Of a stretch of DNA of 64,000 bases, positions 10,877 to 22,525 are shown in pieces. Made by a program: the position numbers and the translations under genes. Each line of letters opens with the position of its first letter. The stretch's first letter is position 1. The stretch covers positions 62,120,911-62,184,910 of the forward strand of contig OX419760.1 of NCBI GenBank assembly GCA_948567375.1. Direction: 5' to 3'. Under the pieces are notes generated by a model, which saw only the letters and a list, made by a program, of their open reading frames with translations, was not told the DNA's origin and did no database searches. This DNA comes from Lunularia cruciata (Eukaryota > Streptophyta > Marchantiopsida > Lunulariales > Lunulariaceae).

Positions 10877-11860
10877 TGGATCCGCAATTGCAAGAGTTGG
10901 TGCAAGGAATGCAGGGGATGTTGAATGAATTTTGAGAGATTAAGATGACCATGGAGACATTACAAAGCCAAATGCAGATCCTTAAGAATGGTCAAGCAAT
11001 GCAAGAAGAACATTGTCTTAAAACCTAATACCTACAGTGGAAGTACTTGGAGAGGCACCTGTCCATACAAACCCTATCAACGATGAAGCCACATTGCTAC
11101 TCCGGATGAAGAAGACCTGCAACATTGAGCCTTACAAGGACAACGTATTATGGGAGTAGTGGAAAATTGGATCTAAAAAATGAATTGATATTTTTGATTG
11201 TTCTCAATAGAGATCACGGAGCATGTTGCAAGCGTGTTTTCATATGGGTACTTGACCAATAAAGCCCTCACATGGTATGATGCTTGGGAACAGTCCATGT
11301 TGGCAGAGAGAAGGGAGGTCACATGGACAGCAATGCAAGAAGGATTGCTGAAGAATTTCCAATTCCTAGATTCCATGCAGATGGCCCAAATCCAACTATG
11401 TGAATTGAGACAGAAGAATATTATACAAGAGAATGTGGAGGCATTTCTAGATCTACAAGTCACAATAATCACATGAGTCCAGCAAAGGCTCTCAATAATT
11501 TCAAACAAGGTTTGAAGGAGCGGATTTGCCAAGAAATCATGGTGCAAAACCCTTGTATGGTATTTGAAGCCATTGCTTGTGTGCAGAGAATAGCAGGAGC
11601 ATTGGGTGGAGGTGAAAGAGTAGTTCCACCTCAATATTATCAGGTTGAAATGCCACACATGGGTGAACTAGTACCAATGGAATTGGGCAACCTTTGATTT
11701 CAAGATTGAGGAACACAATCGCTTCAAGGAGAGAGTGGATAGGTAAAAGAACAAAGAGTCCCACGAGGAGAAGGAACTTGAGGAGAACCATGCTGTTGTT
11801 ACAATTATGGCAGTATTGGGCACATATCTACCAACTATTGCACTTGTTTCCCTAGAGGCT
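10877..11860 (+). pseudogene. Element B gag
   Basis: Starts at an ATG in 'ATGGATCCGCAATTGCAAG' (peptide MDPQLQELVQGM), about 600 bp after the PBS. The capsid-like retrotransposon-gag region is at 11198-11697, with 'LTWYDAWEQ' and 'QENVEAFLDLQV', broken by frame changes near 11476. A degraded zinc knuckle follows near 11795-11845, where the second Cys codon is now Tyr (CYNYG..GH). Gag would form the virus-like particle and bind RNA. Stops and shifts make it non-functional. Confidence 0.8.
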
Positions 11861-12029
11861 CTCAGCCTTTATACAAGCAACCTTTGAACAACATGGAGAA
11901 GCGCACTAAAGAGGAAGGTGTGGAAATCACTTTGGAAAACAAAGATCACCAATAAATGTACCTTGCGGCCTTACTGGCTCAATAAGGAAGCAAAGAAGCA
12001 AGGGAAGGAAGAAGACAAACGTGCAAAGG

Positions 12030-15000
12030 TCCCAAAAGGCAATTGATTGTTGTGAATGGAGTCCTAGAAGGCAATCAAGTGAGAGTATTAATAGATTTAG
12101 GAGCAAAGAATTTCTTGTCTTGCTCTGTTGCAATAAGATTGGGAATGGATCTAGAGAGAGATGAGAGTGAAGAAGTAGAGTTACCTAGCGGGCAAACAAA
12201 GAGGATTTAATCATTACCTAGACATGTAACACTCTCTATAAGAGAATATCAGAAAGCAATTGAGTGGCAAGTGATACAATTAGCTTGTTATGATGCAATC
12301 TTAGGCAAGCCATGGATGGAGCATTACAATCCTATGGTAGATTGGAGGAAGAAAGTGGTGAGAACCTACCAATGGTCAATCATTGGGGTTAAAGAAAAAT
12401 CACATAGATAAGAATTGCCTCTGTATGTCATAGGGACGACAACTGTCTATAAGACCAATAGATGTTTCATGGGTCTAATAAGAGAAGTACAAAGTGCACA
12501 ACTTGATGGCAAAATTCTTGAGAAATTGAAAGATGTGGTGGATGAGTTTCAAGATATATTTCCCGATGATCTATCCTCAAGATTACCATCAAAAAAGAGA
12601 GTAGATCATAAAATTAAGACACTCCCGGGGAAGACACCTCCTTGTAAAGCCCCATATTGCTTATCACCTCATGAGTTGGAGGAGTGTAAGACTCAAATTG
12701 AGGAGATGCTGCAAAAAGGGTTCATACAACCTAACATATCACCATATGAGGCTCCTGTCTTGTTTGTGAAGAAGAAGAAGGACAGTACAATGCGCAAGTG
12801 CATTGACTATCAGGGTCTCAATTAGCAAGCAGTGAAGAACAAATACTCCTTACCTCCAATGGATGACCTGTTTGATCAACTCTATGGAGCAAGATACTTC
12901 AGCAAATTGGACTTGCAAAGGGGGTACAATAAAATCCAAATTGTAGAGGAAGATGTGTACAAAACTGCCTTTCAAACCAAGTGTGGCCATTTTGAGTATC
13001 TTGTGATGCCTTTTGGCCTCACCAATGCACCTGCCACTTTCATGAGTCTAATGAATGACATTCCTTCCATACTTGGATAAGTCTGTTATTGTCTTCTTGG
13101 ACAACATCTTAGTATACAGCAGCACGATGATGACACACAAACAACATCTATGAGAAGTCCTCCAGATTCTAAGACAAAATTGATTGTATGCCAAAATCTC
13201 AAAGTGCAAGTTTGGCAAGTCTGAAGTAGACTACTTGGGGCATAGAGTAAGTGCAAAGGGCATTCAAGTATCGATGGATAAAATTGAGGTCATTCAAAAA
13301 TGGAGTGCCCTAAAAGATCAGACTCAACTCAAGAGCTTCTTGGGGTTGACAGGATTCTATCATAGATTTTTCAAGGACTTCTCCAAGTTTGCACAACCTT
13401 TAATGAAACTACTTGGCAAGGGGAAGAAGTGGACCTAGGGAACCACACAAGAGTTGGCCTTTCAAGAATTGAAAGCTACCTTGCTACATGCACCAATCTT
13501 GAAGTGGTAGGACCCAAAACATCCAATCAAGTTGGCTACAAATGCATCAAGCGTAGCAATAGGAGCAGTCGTACAATAAGAGTGGCATGACGGATGGCAT
13601 CCAATTGCATATTTCTCTTGAAAATTGTTATCGATAGAGTGCAACTACCACACCACAAAACAAGAAGAGTTGGCCATCTTTCTTGCAACCAAGCATTGGA
13701 AGCACTATCTAGGCGAGAAGGCATTTGTAGTAGAGATAGACCATAAACCTCTAGTCTACCTCAAGATGCAGAAGGATCTATCTCATTGCCCAATTTGATG
13801 GGCAGAGTGGCAACAACGCTTCAACATGACAATCACCTACGTGGAAGCTAAGAAGCAACTTGCATATGCATTCACCTGTATGCCAATAGCAAACAACTTG
13901 GTGGCAGAGGTTAAGATTAACCTTGAATTTTGGCTTAAAATTCTGGCTGTTACAAAAACTGATCTATAGATTGTAGAAGTGCAATCATCCAAAGGCATCA
14001 CCTGCACCTAAGGACTCACCTTTTGTGATGGAAAATTATGGATCCCAAATGTCCCAACATTATGCACTACAATTCTAGTAGAATGTCATGATTTAGCCAT
14101 TGCAGGTCATATCGGAGTGGATAAGACCTTGGATGCAGTCCAACGCCATTACTATTGGCCCAAGATGAGCAACAACGTGATAGACTACGTGCACAATTGC
14201 CTACTTTGTCAACAAAACAAAGCTTGTAATCAAGCTCCTGTAGAGCTCCTTCAACCTCTCCTCACTCCTACCCAACGTTAGGAACAGGTGAGTATAGATC
14301 TTGTCTGTGAATTACCCAAGACCACCTCAGGTTTTGACTGCATTGTGGTCTTTGCGGATTGGCTCAACAAAATGATTCATGTACGCCCTACCACCAAGGA
14401 TGTGACCGCTCCACAACTAGCTCAATTATACTTAGATGCAGTTTTCTCTCACCGTGGCTTGTCTTGAGTACTCATCACCAATAGAAGCGCTCAATTCACT
14501 AGTTTGTTTTGGCGAACACTCTTTGGTTTCTTCAAAACCAAGTTGGCCATATCCACAGCTTACCACCCACAAACAAATGGACAAATAGAGCAGGCTAGTT
14601 GCACTATTGAAGACATGTTTTACGGCTTCACCTTAGAAGAGCAAGAGATGGACACGCTACTCCCGTTGGTGGAATTTGCTTACAACAATTCAGTGAATGT
14701 ATCCACTCAAGTCACTCCGTTCTTCCTCATGTATGGTGAGCATCCCTTCACACCTTCTAGCTTGATGAAGATCTGTCCGGTGGCTACCAAGGTCAACATA
14801 GTCAACACATTTGTTTCTAGAATCCAACAAGGTGTGGAGAGTGCCAAGCACAGATTATAGATTGCACAAAATCAACAAAAGTAGTACAATGATGCATGCC
14901 GTAGGCACATGGAGTTCAATTTTGGGGATCAAGTGTGGCTATCGACAACCAACCTCACATTAGTTGGACCTTGTAAGCTCAAATCTTGTTTTATTGGGCC

Positions 15001-15370
15001 TTTCTTGATTCTTTGTTGAATCGGCGTTGTGGCCTATCACCTCGAGCTACCACCACACATGAAGATCCATCTAGTGTTCCATGTTTCCCTACTACATAGA
15101 TATGCTCCCCGATCGGGCCAAGGTCATTCCACACAAGACATTTGACCTTGTCCAACACTCATTGATGTCACGGAGCAATATGAAGTGAAGTGTATTCTCA
15201 AAAAACACATGCGTGGTACTCGCCATCCATAGGTGTACTATCTAGTATAGTGGAAAGGTTACCCCCTCTATGGAGCACCTTGGGAGCCTATTGCCAATTT
15301 GACACATGCACCGGTGTTGGTGCAAGCGTTTGAGCAACAATTGCACAACAAGGACGTTGTATCTTAAGAG
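12030..15370 (+). pseudogene. Element B pol: protease, RT, RNase H, integrase, chromodomain
   Basis: Collinear gypsy pol. The protease site at 12085-12105 reads IDLGA where D-S/T-G-A is expected. RT blocks run from 12700 to 13080 ('FVKKKK', '[11 protein letters not shown]', '[13 protein letters not shown]'). The YXDD box at 13094-13105 reads FLDN, so the second catalytic Asp is lost. RNase H spans about 13440-13790. The integrase Asp at 14297 and Glu at 14588 are present, but the central Asp (14480) is Asn. The C-terminal chromodomain (about 15180-15363) has 'YEVKCILKKHMRG', 'WKGYP' and 'APWEPIANL' with two stops. It is clearly a former chromovirus polyprotein, disabled at three active sites. 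Confidence 0.9.
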
Positions 15371-15380
15371 GAGGGAGGTC
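15365..15380 (+). other. Polypurine tract of element B
   Basis: aagaggagggaggtc immediately precedes the 3' LTR start TGTAATACC. This is the expected plus-strand primer. Confidence 0.8.
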
Positions 15381-16124
15381 TGTAATACCAAGAGCTAGCC
15401 ATATGATCTAGATGTGAAATTTGGTTTGGTAACATTTGGAATTATGTTATATATGATGGTCAAAATATATCAGATAGAAGTATCACCAAAAGAGTACTTC
15501 TACTAATAGGGCAAAAACCAAAGTAGACTTGAAAACCTTAGAAACAATAGCTAGACATATGATTTCAAGGTGAGAATTAATTTGGTAACATCTGGAAGGA
15601 TGTTACACATGATGGAATAAACAGATCAGAAAGAGGTATCACCAAAAGGGGACTTCTACTAATAGAATAGGAATGGAAATATGCCTGAAATCTTTGAAGG
15701 CAATTTTGGAGGCCTAAATGGATGAATTAGGCCTAAAAAATGTGCAGATCCCCCCCTCCCCCCCAATAGAAGAAAATTTGGCCTTCCCTCCCCCTTGCTA
15801 TGTCTCATTGAGAGCTTTCCAATGGTACCTCACCCACGTGATTTTGAGATTCCTACAAGAAGATTCCCTAAAAGATTCCCTTTGGTCAAAGCTTGTTTGA
15901 TCAACTAGATAGGACCAAGACCGACATGTCACCCACCCAAGTAAGTAATCCAAGGGTGGAGCTTGCTAACATGTCACTTATTTGTGTGCCTAATCCTATG
16001 GTGGAGCTTCCTTGGAAGAGATCCTCTTTGTTTATATAATAAAGAGAAGGTGCTCCTTTGGGGCATCGGATGATTGAGTGTGAAATTTGTATTTTCTCTC
16101 TTCTCTTGTACTTGGAGTATTACA
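15381..16124 (+). repeat. Element B 3' LTR
   Basis: 744 bp, same ends and internal order as the 5' LTR, including the ~140-bp internal duplication and the TATA motif at 16031-16046. It is followed directly by the resumed RT of element A. Confidence 0.92.
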
Positions 16125-17060
16125 CCTTTTGAACAAGTTATGGTCACTTTGAGTACTTGGTGATGTCATTTGGCCTCACCAATGCTCCAAACACTTTCAT
16201 GAGTTTGATGAATGACTTAATTTGATCAATACTTGGATAAATGTGTTATCATTTTCCTTGATGACATCTTAGTCTATAGCATGATGATGATAGAGCACAA
16301 GCAACATTTACAAGAAGCCCTCTAGATTCTATGGAAAAATCAATTGTATGCCAAAATCTCAAAGTGCAAGTTTGGTAAATCTAAAGTAGACTACTTAGGG
16401 CATTAGAGTAAGTGCAGAAGGTAAACAAGTGCTAATAGATAAAATAGAGGTCACTCAAAAATAGATTGCTCTAGAAGTTCAAACTCAACTCAAGAGTTTC
16501 ATTGGATTGAGTTTGATTGGATTTATCATCAATTTTTCATAGACTTATCCAAGATTTTATATTGTCTAACAACACTATTGTGCAAGGAGAGGAAGTGGAT
16601 ATGGGGAACCACACAAGAATTGGCCTTTCAAGAGTTGAAAGACACATTACCACATGCACCAATCTTGAAATGGTTTGACCAAAAATGTCCAATCAAGATG
16701 GCTACAAATTCATCAAGCATAGCAATAGGAGCAGTCCTTAAACAAGAGTAGTAGGACAAATGGCACCCAACTACATATTTCTTATGTTAATTGTTATTTG
16801 TAGAATGCAGCTATCACATCACTGAATGAGAAGAGTTGGCTATTGTCCTTGCAACCAAGCATTTGAAGCACTATCTTGGTAAAAAGGCATTTGTGGTAGA
16901 GATAGACCACAAACCTCTAGTCTACCTTGAGACACAAAAAGGTCTTTCTTGTTAATAGATTTCATGGGCAGAGTGGAGACAACAATTCAACATGACAATC
17001 ACATATGTGGAAGGCAACAAGCAAGTTGCAAATGCATTCACCTAGATGCCAATGGAAAAT
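16125..17060 (+). pseudogene. Element A RT end and RNase H
   Basis: Resumes the RT broken at 9552: '[16 protein letters not shown]', then the active-site block 'FLDDILVYS' (about 16253-16280), which keeps both Asp. The RT connection and RNase H follow ('ELAIVLATKH', 'VVEIDHKPLVYLE') with many stops and shifts. The part ends at 17060 in the linker before integrase, where element C is inserted. The integrase continues at 32587. Confidence 0.82.
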
Positions 17061-17426
17061 TGTAAAAGACCAAGACCAAGGAGAGAAATAGGAGAATGGA
17101 AACTCACATTGGGACACTTGAATGAGAGAAAACTCTGAATGCCTAGCATGAGCTTTGGCTTTGGTATTTATAGGTAGCATACAAGGCACTTGAGAAGCTT
17201 CTCAAGAAGCTTCCTTTTATAAGCCGCTACTTGGCGTGCAAGCTAAGCTAGTTGGAAGCTTCTAGAAGCTTCCTTCTAGAAGCTACTTACTTGCGGTGCA
17301 AGCTAAGCTAGCCGGAAAGCTTCCCAAGAATCTTCCTAGATACTTCTAGAATGTTCAAGGCTAATTTGTCTTATGTGCTACTTGGTAAATCCGACTAATT
17401 TCATTGCTAAACTCCATATTGTTACA
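17061..17426 (-). repeat. Element C 3' LTR
   Basis: 366 bp, reading TGTAACAATATGG...CTTTTACA on the minus strand. The middle is packed with GAAGCTTC-type palindromic units ('agaagcttctagaagc'). It is 60 bp shorter than the 5' copy because of a different number of these units. A TATAAATA box is on the minus strand near 17164-17174. The neighbouring purine tract (17427-17441, minus) serves as PPT. Confidence 0.88.
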
Positions 17427-17454
17427 TAGTCTCCCGCCGCTAGTTGATGACATT

Positions 17455-18780
17455 GTCATCGCCAATGAAGCTTCAAATTCTTGGATGGCCGTCTGTGCAT
17501 TCTAGAGGTGAGAAAGAGGTTCCCATGTGGCATCATGAAGGGGATACTCTTTCTAAAGGACCTTGTACTTTGTATATTGGTGACGGCCTTGTTGAATATG
17601 GCGAGGTGCAAGGATACGATCAACTTTGTACTCCTCATGATCATTGATAGGGACAAGAAGAAGGGGAGGTTGGACTCAAGAGGAAAAGGAAGACGGGTTA
17701 GGAACAAAGGGTTTTAACTTGGAAACATGACAGACAAGATGGATACGCAAATGACAAAGCAAGGCAAGTTGATAAGCAACAAGAGAGACAATTTAGGTGA
17801 TATCAAAGGGTCCTATCCAATTAGTACTTTACAAACTTGGGTATCAAGTGAGAGAGGGAGGTTACTAGATAGGTTACTAGCATGACTTTATCACCGACTT
17901 CAAAGGTGAGATCAAGACAATGGTGTTCCGCATATTGTTTTTTGGCAATTCTGAGCAACAAGGAGGTGAGACTTGGCTTATTGGAGAGAGTGGGATATAG
18001 TGGTCAAGAATGTGGAAGTATGAGGAACTTGAGATGGAAGGGGAGAAAGAAGAGAATCAGGAACAAGCGGATCGTGGCCAAAATTGAGAAAGAAAAGAGA
18101 AAATGCGGTGCTTGCATGTTTGGAATTGTTGTAGGCAAATTCTATAGCTGCAAGACATTCATCCCAATTGGTATGGCGGACATTGACAAAGGCATGCAGC
18201 ATATCCTCCAATGTACGATTTGCATGTTTGGTTTGTCCGTCAATTTGAGGATGATGGGCCGTGGACAAAGCAAGCTTGGTGCCGAGTATCTGGAAGAGTG
18301 CTTGCCAAAACTTCCCACTAAATCAAGGATCACGGTTGGAGATGAGTACACATGGCATCCCATGATGCTTGAAGATATTGTCAAAGTAGATTTACGCTAA
18401 GGTTGGAGTATCCACGGTATCACAGGTTGGTGCCAAGTGGGTTTTCTTACTAAGCTTATCCACAAACACCACAATTGCAGTATGTCCTTGTTTTGTCTTT
18501 GGCAAAGATGTGATGAGGATTAAGCTCACATGCTCCCTGCAAGCGGATGGAATGGCGAGTGGTTGAAGGAGTCCACTCGGCTTCTGGTTGCTAGCCTTGT
18601 TATGTTGGCAGCAATCACACAATCGGACAAATTGAACATCTTGTGTCATGTTAGGCCACCACCATTGATGTTGGAGGGTACCCAAGGTCTTGTCTACACC
18701 CATGTGACCAGCAATGGGAAAATCATGGGCTTTTTGAAGGCGCACAAGTCAAAGATCACCTTTAGCTAGAACATAGATCC
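17455..18780 (-). pseudogene. Element C integrase and chromodomain
   Basis: Minus strand. The zinc-binding start ('HDFPIAGHMGVDKT' and 'LCDCCQHNKAS') lies at 18600-18740. The core follows, with the first catalytic Asp lost ('VSLILITSLPK', where VS.DLI is usual). The block 'HHPQIDGQTKHANRTLED' near 18220-18260 has Lys in place of the catalytic Glu. The chromodomain (about 17460-17640) shows 'YKVDRIL', 'YKVL*KEYPLHDATWEP' and 'QTAIQEFE'. Two of three catalytic residues are gone, so it is inactive. Confidence 0.82.
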
Positions 18781-19299
18781 GGTCCTCATGGAATAAAAGG
18801 CCCTCCTTGATAAAGAAGGTGTTGTACTTCTTATTTCATGCCGTAAGGTGACCATGTACTATTTGGAAGAAGGGATCTTGGTGTAGAGCCGACTGAAACT
18901 TGTTTTGGACCTTGGAATCAACTGACATCGCTGAAATTGCCCTTGTGATGAGAGGAAGAGACTTCAAATCAGGTCGTCGTGATAAAGCATCAGGGATGAC
19001 ATGAAACCAACCTGGTTTTTACTCAAGTTTGATGTCATACAATTGGAGTTGTTCTTCCCATCAATGATGTTGACTCATCATGTGTTCCAAGTGTAAGGTC
19101 TGCAACAATGGCTTGTGATCAGTTTCCATGATCACTTGTTTCCCCAAGAGGTAATGCCTCCATACCTTGGTAGTGTATACCATTGCAAGTTGTTCTTGAT
19201 CTCGAGCAAAGTAGTTTCACTCAGCCGTATTGAGTCGGCAAGACACAAAGGCAATGGGATGGAGTCCATCTGGGAATTCTTGTTGCAACACAGCTCCAA
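18781..19299 (-). pseudogene. Element C RNase H, downstream part
   Basis: Minus-strand continuation of the RNase H domain and the linker to integrase, heavily decayed. It aligns base by base with F at 47741-48190. It ends at the D insertion, where ccaa (19296-19299) is the left target copy. The upstream half of the domain resumes at 29232. Confidence 0.7.
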
Positions 19300-19747
19300 T
19301 GTCACGCCATTTGTAGTTCCGCATCTAGCTGCTCGGACACTGGAGTTCCAGTGATAGTAGTTAGAGTTATTCTAGTAGTTTCTCAGGGACTACTTTCCGA
19401 TAGTCTGATTTGGTGTTTGGGGTACTGACTTCACGGTGGGGCCCACCATCACTTTGCACCGTTCGCACCATCGAGTGTGCCATCAGCGGGACCGTTAGGG
19501 TTCCAGTGCTAGCTCGAGTCCAGGGGAGTATAGTTTTGAAGTGAGCTCCAGAGAGCTCACTTCTCTGATGTTGAGCCTTCGAGTTCTTGGCTATGGTGGA
19601 TAGAGGCTGGCTAGCGTCACCTGGATTCTCTATGCTTGAGTGGGTGTGGCTTGACTGTAATTAGTGCCCAGTTGTTGGTAGTTTATAGAGTGATAGATCA
19701 AGTACTGATCCGAGTTGAGTTGAGTTGAAAGTGTTAAGCAATCTGAT
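19300..19747 (+). repeat. Element D end repeat A1
   Basis: 448 bp, starting TGTCACGCCATTTG exactly at the target duplication and repeated as A2 at 28682-29123. Similarity ends at 'aagcaatctgat'. In a normal LTR element the second segment (B) would also be present at this end; it is not. Confidence 0.85.
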
Positions 19748-21062
19748 TACATCAAAGAAGTGAAGTCAGGGGGAAATTGGGTGTAGGAACGTTGAGTGTT
19801 GGTGGTATCTCCAAGCTCGGTGGATCGTGATAGCTCGATTCAAGTTCTGTGTTTCCCTAGTGTGCAGAAGCTCGTTCAAGTGATTCAGATTTGGCAGTTA
19901 GGCGGACGGTGTGCGGAAGCGCTGGCCAAATTTTGAGCAAAGAAGGAGCAATTTTTGAGCAGTGTTGTGATTTTGAGCTCAGGAGGTGAAGGCAGGACCA
20001 ATTTGCTGCAAGTTGGGCTCAAAAAGTGAAATTGAAGGTGGAGTTGGGAAGCTCTTCTCATGAAATTGTGATTTGGAAAAACCCGTCTTGTCAATTTGGC
20101 TCGAGTGGAAAGTTAGCAGGGGATTTGGCGGACAGTCATCTTTAGAGTTTACGTCAGATTTTATGTCAGATTTTGGGCCAGATTTGGAGGAGTTTTCGCT
20201 GTTTGGCCAGATTTGGAGGAGTTTTCGTTGTTTGGCCAGATTTGGAGGAGTTTTGCTAGTTTGGAGGACTTTTGCAGATTTGGAGAAGTTTTGCTAATTT
20301 TGGAAGAGGTTTCGAAGTGGCAACAAGAAAGGCCTCATTTGGCTGAATTTTGGCATTTAGAGGCTTCAAGGCATAGGGCTGTGGGCTATGAGAGGCTACG
20401 AAGGGCCAGCAAGCCAGCTTGCTAGCGTGAGGCTAGCTAGTTTTAGAGTAGATCTTGGTCATTGGTTGGCAAAATCTGCCTTTCTTGCTAGATTGTGCGC
20501 AATAGGGTTTGACCCCTAGATCTCTTGTTCCTAGACTGGTGCCCTAGCCAACTGGTCCACCCTCACTTGTTGTCCTAGTGACTGCACCACTGTTATCTAT
20601 ACACATGTAGCTTTGGCTAGGAGAGGCAATTTGATCCCATTCTTGGTGATCTTGGTAGCTTAGGACTTAGATACTAACTGCTCTTATGTCAAATGCCAAA
20701 TGGTGGCAGAGTCAGTCCCGTGTTGTGTTATGAGATGGAGGGTTTTGTTTAGATTTCTTGTGATTGGATCCCCTCCATTCTCTGCTTCCTGTTTGTGCAC
20801 CACGTTTGTATGAGGTGCCCTGACTTTTGAGCGTTGGTGCTCTGGTGTGCTCTCGGTGGTGAGGCTGGAGTGATGACCAATCAGACTACCTTTGTTTCTC
20901 TTCGGTGAGGCAGGAAGTGATGACCTACAGACCGTGAGAGTGCGTGTTATGATGGCATGTTACAGGTTGCCTTTCCCCTAGTGTAGTTATCTCGGTTAGA
21001 GTTACATTAGTGGGTGGTGTCTAGTTGGTGTTGGCACTTGGTGGGGCACTTGCGGTTGCGAC
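19748..21062 (+). other. Element D leader
   Basis: 1.3 kb between repeat A1 and gag. It holds a 29-bp tandem repeat (20176-20262 and decayed copies after it) and a candidate primer site TGGTGGCAGAGTCAGT near 20699-20714, preceded by 'aaatgccaaa'. The surroundings of that site are conserved in the relic at 1602-3265. The site is not the Met-initiator type used by families I and II, and which tRNA it would match was not checked. No ORF is called here. Confidence 0.55.
20176..20290 (+). repeat. 29-bp tandem repeat in the D leader
   Basis: The unit 'ggccagatttggaggagttt' plus 9 bp starts at 20176, 20205 and 20234, then two degenerate partial copies follow. Exact 29-bp spacing is visible. Confidence 0.8.
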
Positions 21063-22510
21063 TTGCGGTTGCAGTTGGTGGTTCGGGTTTGCTGTTGCAA
21101 TTACATGGTCACGATTGAGTTCTTTGGAGATTCCAGAGGAGTTAGCCCTGCAGTACACAGTGGGTTTACTCGGAGTGGTGCTTGGTATCAGCCTGTATCT
21201 CAGGTCCTAGTGAGGGAGGAGATTGACTCTGAGTTGGAGTTCGACATAGGAGCTGATTCAATTGAGAGTGCACTTGGTATGTCCGCACCGTTGTTGTGGG
21301 ACATGGACAAGATTTATGGGGCCTCCAAAGGCCCTAGGTGTTACTCTGGTACAGTGGGTACCATTGAGTTGGATGACTTCATCCAAGAGTTTGATAGTTG
21401 GTGTGATCTGTAGCAGATGCGGAACCCGACTTTGTTCACACCCTTCATGGCATGGAAGGGGTGGTTTCAGCATCTGGAGGGTCCGCCGATGGATGACTAC
21501 CATGAGTTCAGGAGAGCTCATTTGGAGGAGATTGAGTTATGGAGACAGTATTGGTCTCCACACTACGTCTCCATTACTTCAGGCTTGGTGGCCAGGAGTA
21601 GATCGGCTGTACCCACGAGTTCTAGCTCGAGTAGTGTTGGTGGAGCTAGTGGAGGTGCACTAGCTGGAGATAGTGCTGCTACAAGTGGAGGTACCGCTGC
21701 ATGAGGTGGGGTGGTACCGGGGTTTAACCCCATGGTTGAGTTCTTCCTATGTTTGAGGCAGAACTACTAGGGAGTGCGGACTGACAAGCTGAGGAGCTTG
21801 CAGGAGTTCCAGCGGAAGGCAGGAGAGAGCCTACGCGAGGCATACACTCGCATGAGGCGGCTGATCAGTTTCACTCAGGGAGTTACCGAGGCCCAGGCAG
21901 TCCAGTTTTGGTATAGGATACTGGACAAGGAGTTGCGATGTAGAGTTCGTGATGCTACATTGTTGTAGGCTACTTCACCCACTTTGGCAGTAGTCTTTGG
22001 TTTGGTTGAGCGTATTGAGCTCAACATGGTGGAGGAGAGAGTGGTGACATCTGGATTTGGTAGAGAGACCTCATCCACGATTGTGACTTCTTCTAGAGTG
22101 CAGCAGAGTGCACCACGCCTAGTTGGTTTTTGAGGACAAGATGGACAGCCCAGATCCTATGGACCGAGTGGAGGGCCTAGTGGAGTTAGACCCTTACCCT
22201 CATTTTTGGGTTAGCAGCAACTAGTGAGTGGTGGTGTTGCTTGTTGGACTTGTGGTGGACCTCACCATAGGAGAGAGTGTACTTAGGGCAGCGGACCTGA
22301 TACCTCTGGTGCATCACAGCCATCATAGAGGCAGTGTGAGCACTACCACAGATTTGGTCACACTAGTGACCGGTGTTTTGACCTACACCCGGAGTTACAG
22401 AGTGGTAGGGCTGCTATGGCAGGTAGTAGAGGAGCTCCAATTCATGGAGGACGAGGTGGTAGAGGTGGTGGTAGAGGATCTACACCTAGTAGGGGGCAAT
22501 ACCTGCCCTT
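21063..22510 (+). pseudogene. Element D gag with two zinc knuckles
   Basis: One frame from about 21063 to 22510, broken by in-frame stops at 21411, 21702, 21768, 21966, 22131, 22212, 22284 and 22326. The retrotransposon-gag core is at 21774-21968 ('LRSLQEFQRKAGESLREAY', 'FWYRILDKELR'). Two knuckles follow: CWTCGGPHHRREC (about 22239-22277) and CEHYHRFGHTSDRC (about 22332-22373), the second with its second Cys changed to Tyr. A glycine-arginine stretch (GGRGGRGGGRG) comes next, resembling RGG RNA-binding tails. The next domain lies in the -1 frame relative to gag. Confidence 0.8.
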
Positions 22511-22525
22511 ACTTCTGACACAGCT

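Larger units (their letters stand above)
9553..16124 (+). mobile_element. Element B (family I chromovirus, complete structure)
   Basis: A structurally complete 6.6-kb Ty3/gypsy element with both LTRs, PBS, gag, protease, RT, RNase H, integrase, chromodomain and PPT in canonical order. It sits in the RT of element A with flanks tcttt/ccttt. The LTRs differ by one ~22-bp deletion and roughly 18 visible substitutions, so it is moderately young. Several catalytic residues are lost and stops are present, so it is dead but recent. Confidence 0.93.

Noticed and set aside
11173-11658. 161-codon minus-strand ORF
   Set aside because: It is antisense to the element B gag core, which has recognisable gag motifs on the plus strand.
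17061-17426. GAAGCTTC clusters as a CRISPR-like or satellite array
   Set aside because: They are irregular palindromic units confined to family II LTRs, with no unique spacers and no constant period.
17882-18400. 172-codon plus-strand ORF
   Set aside because: It is antisense to the element C integrase, whose motifs are on the minus strand.
20490-20590. tRNA-like antisense stretch in the D leader (gccctagccaact next to a gggtttgacccc box)
   Set aside because: No complete cloverleaf could be drawn, and the old relic does not conserve it; likely coincidence.
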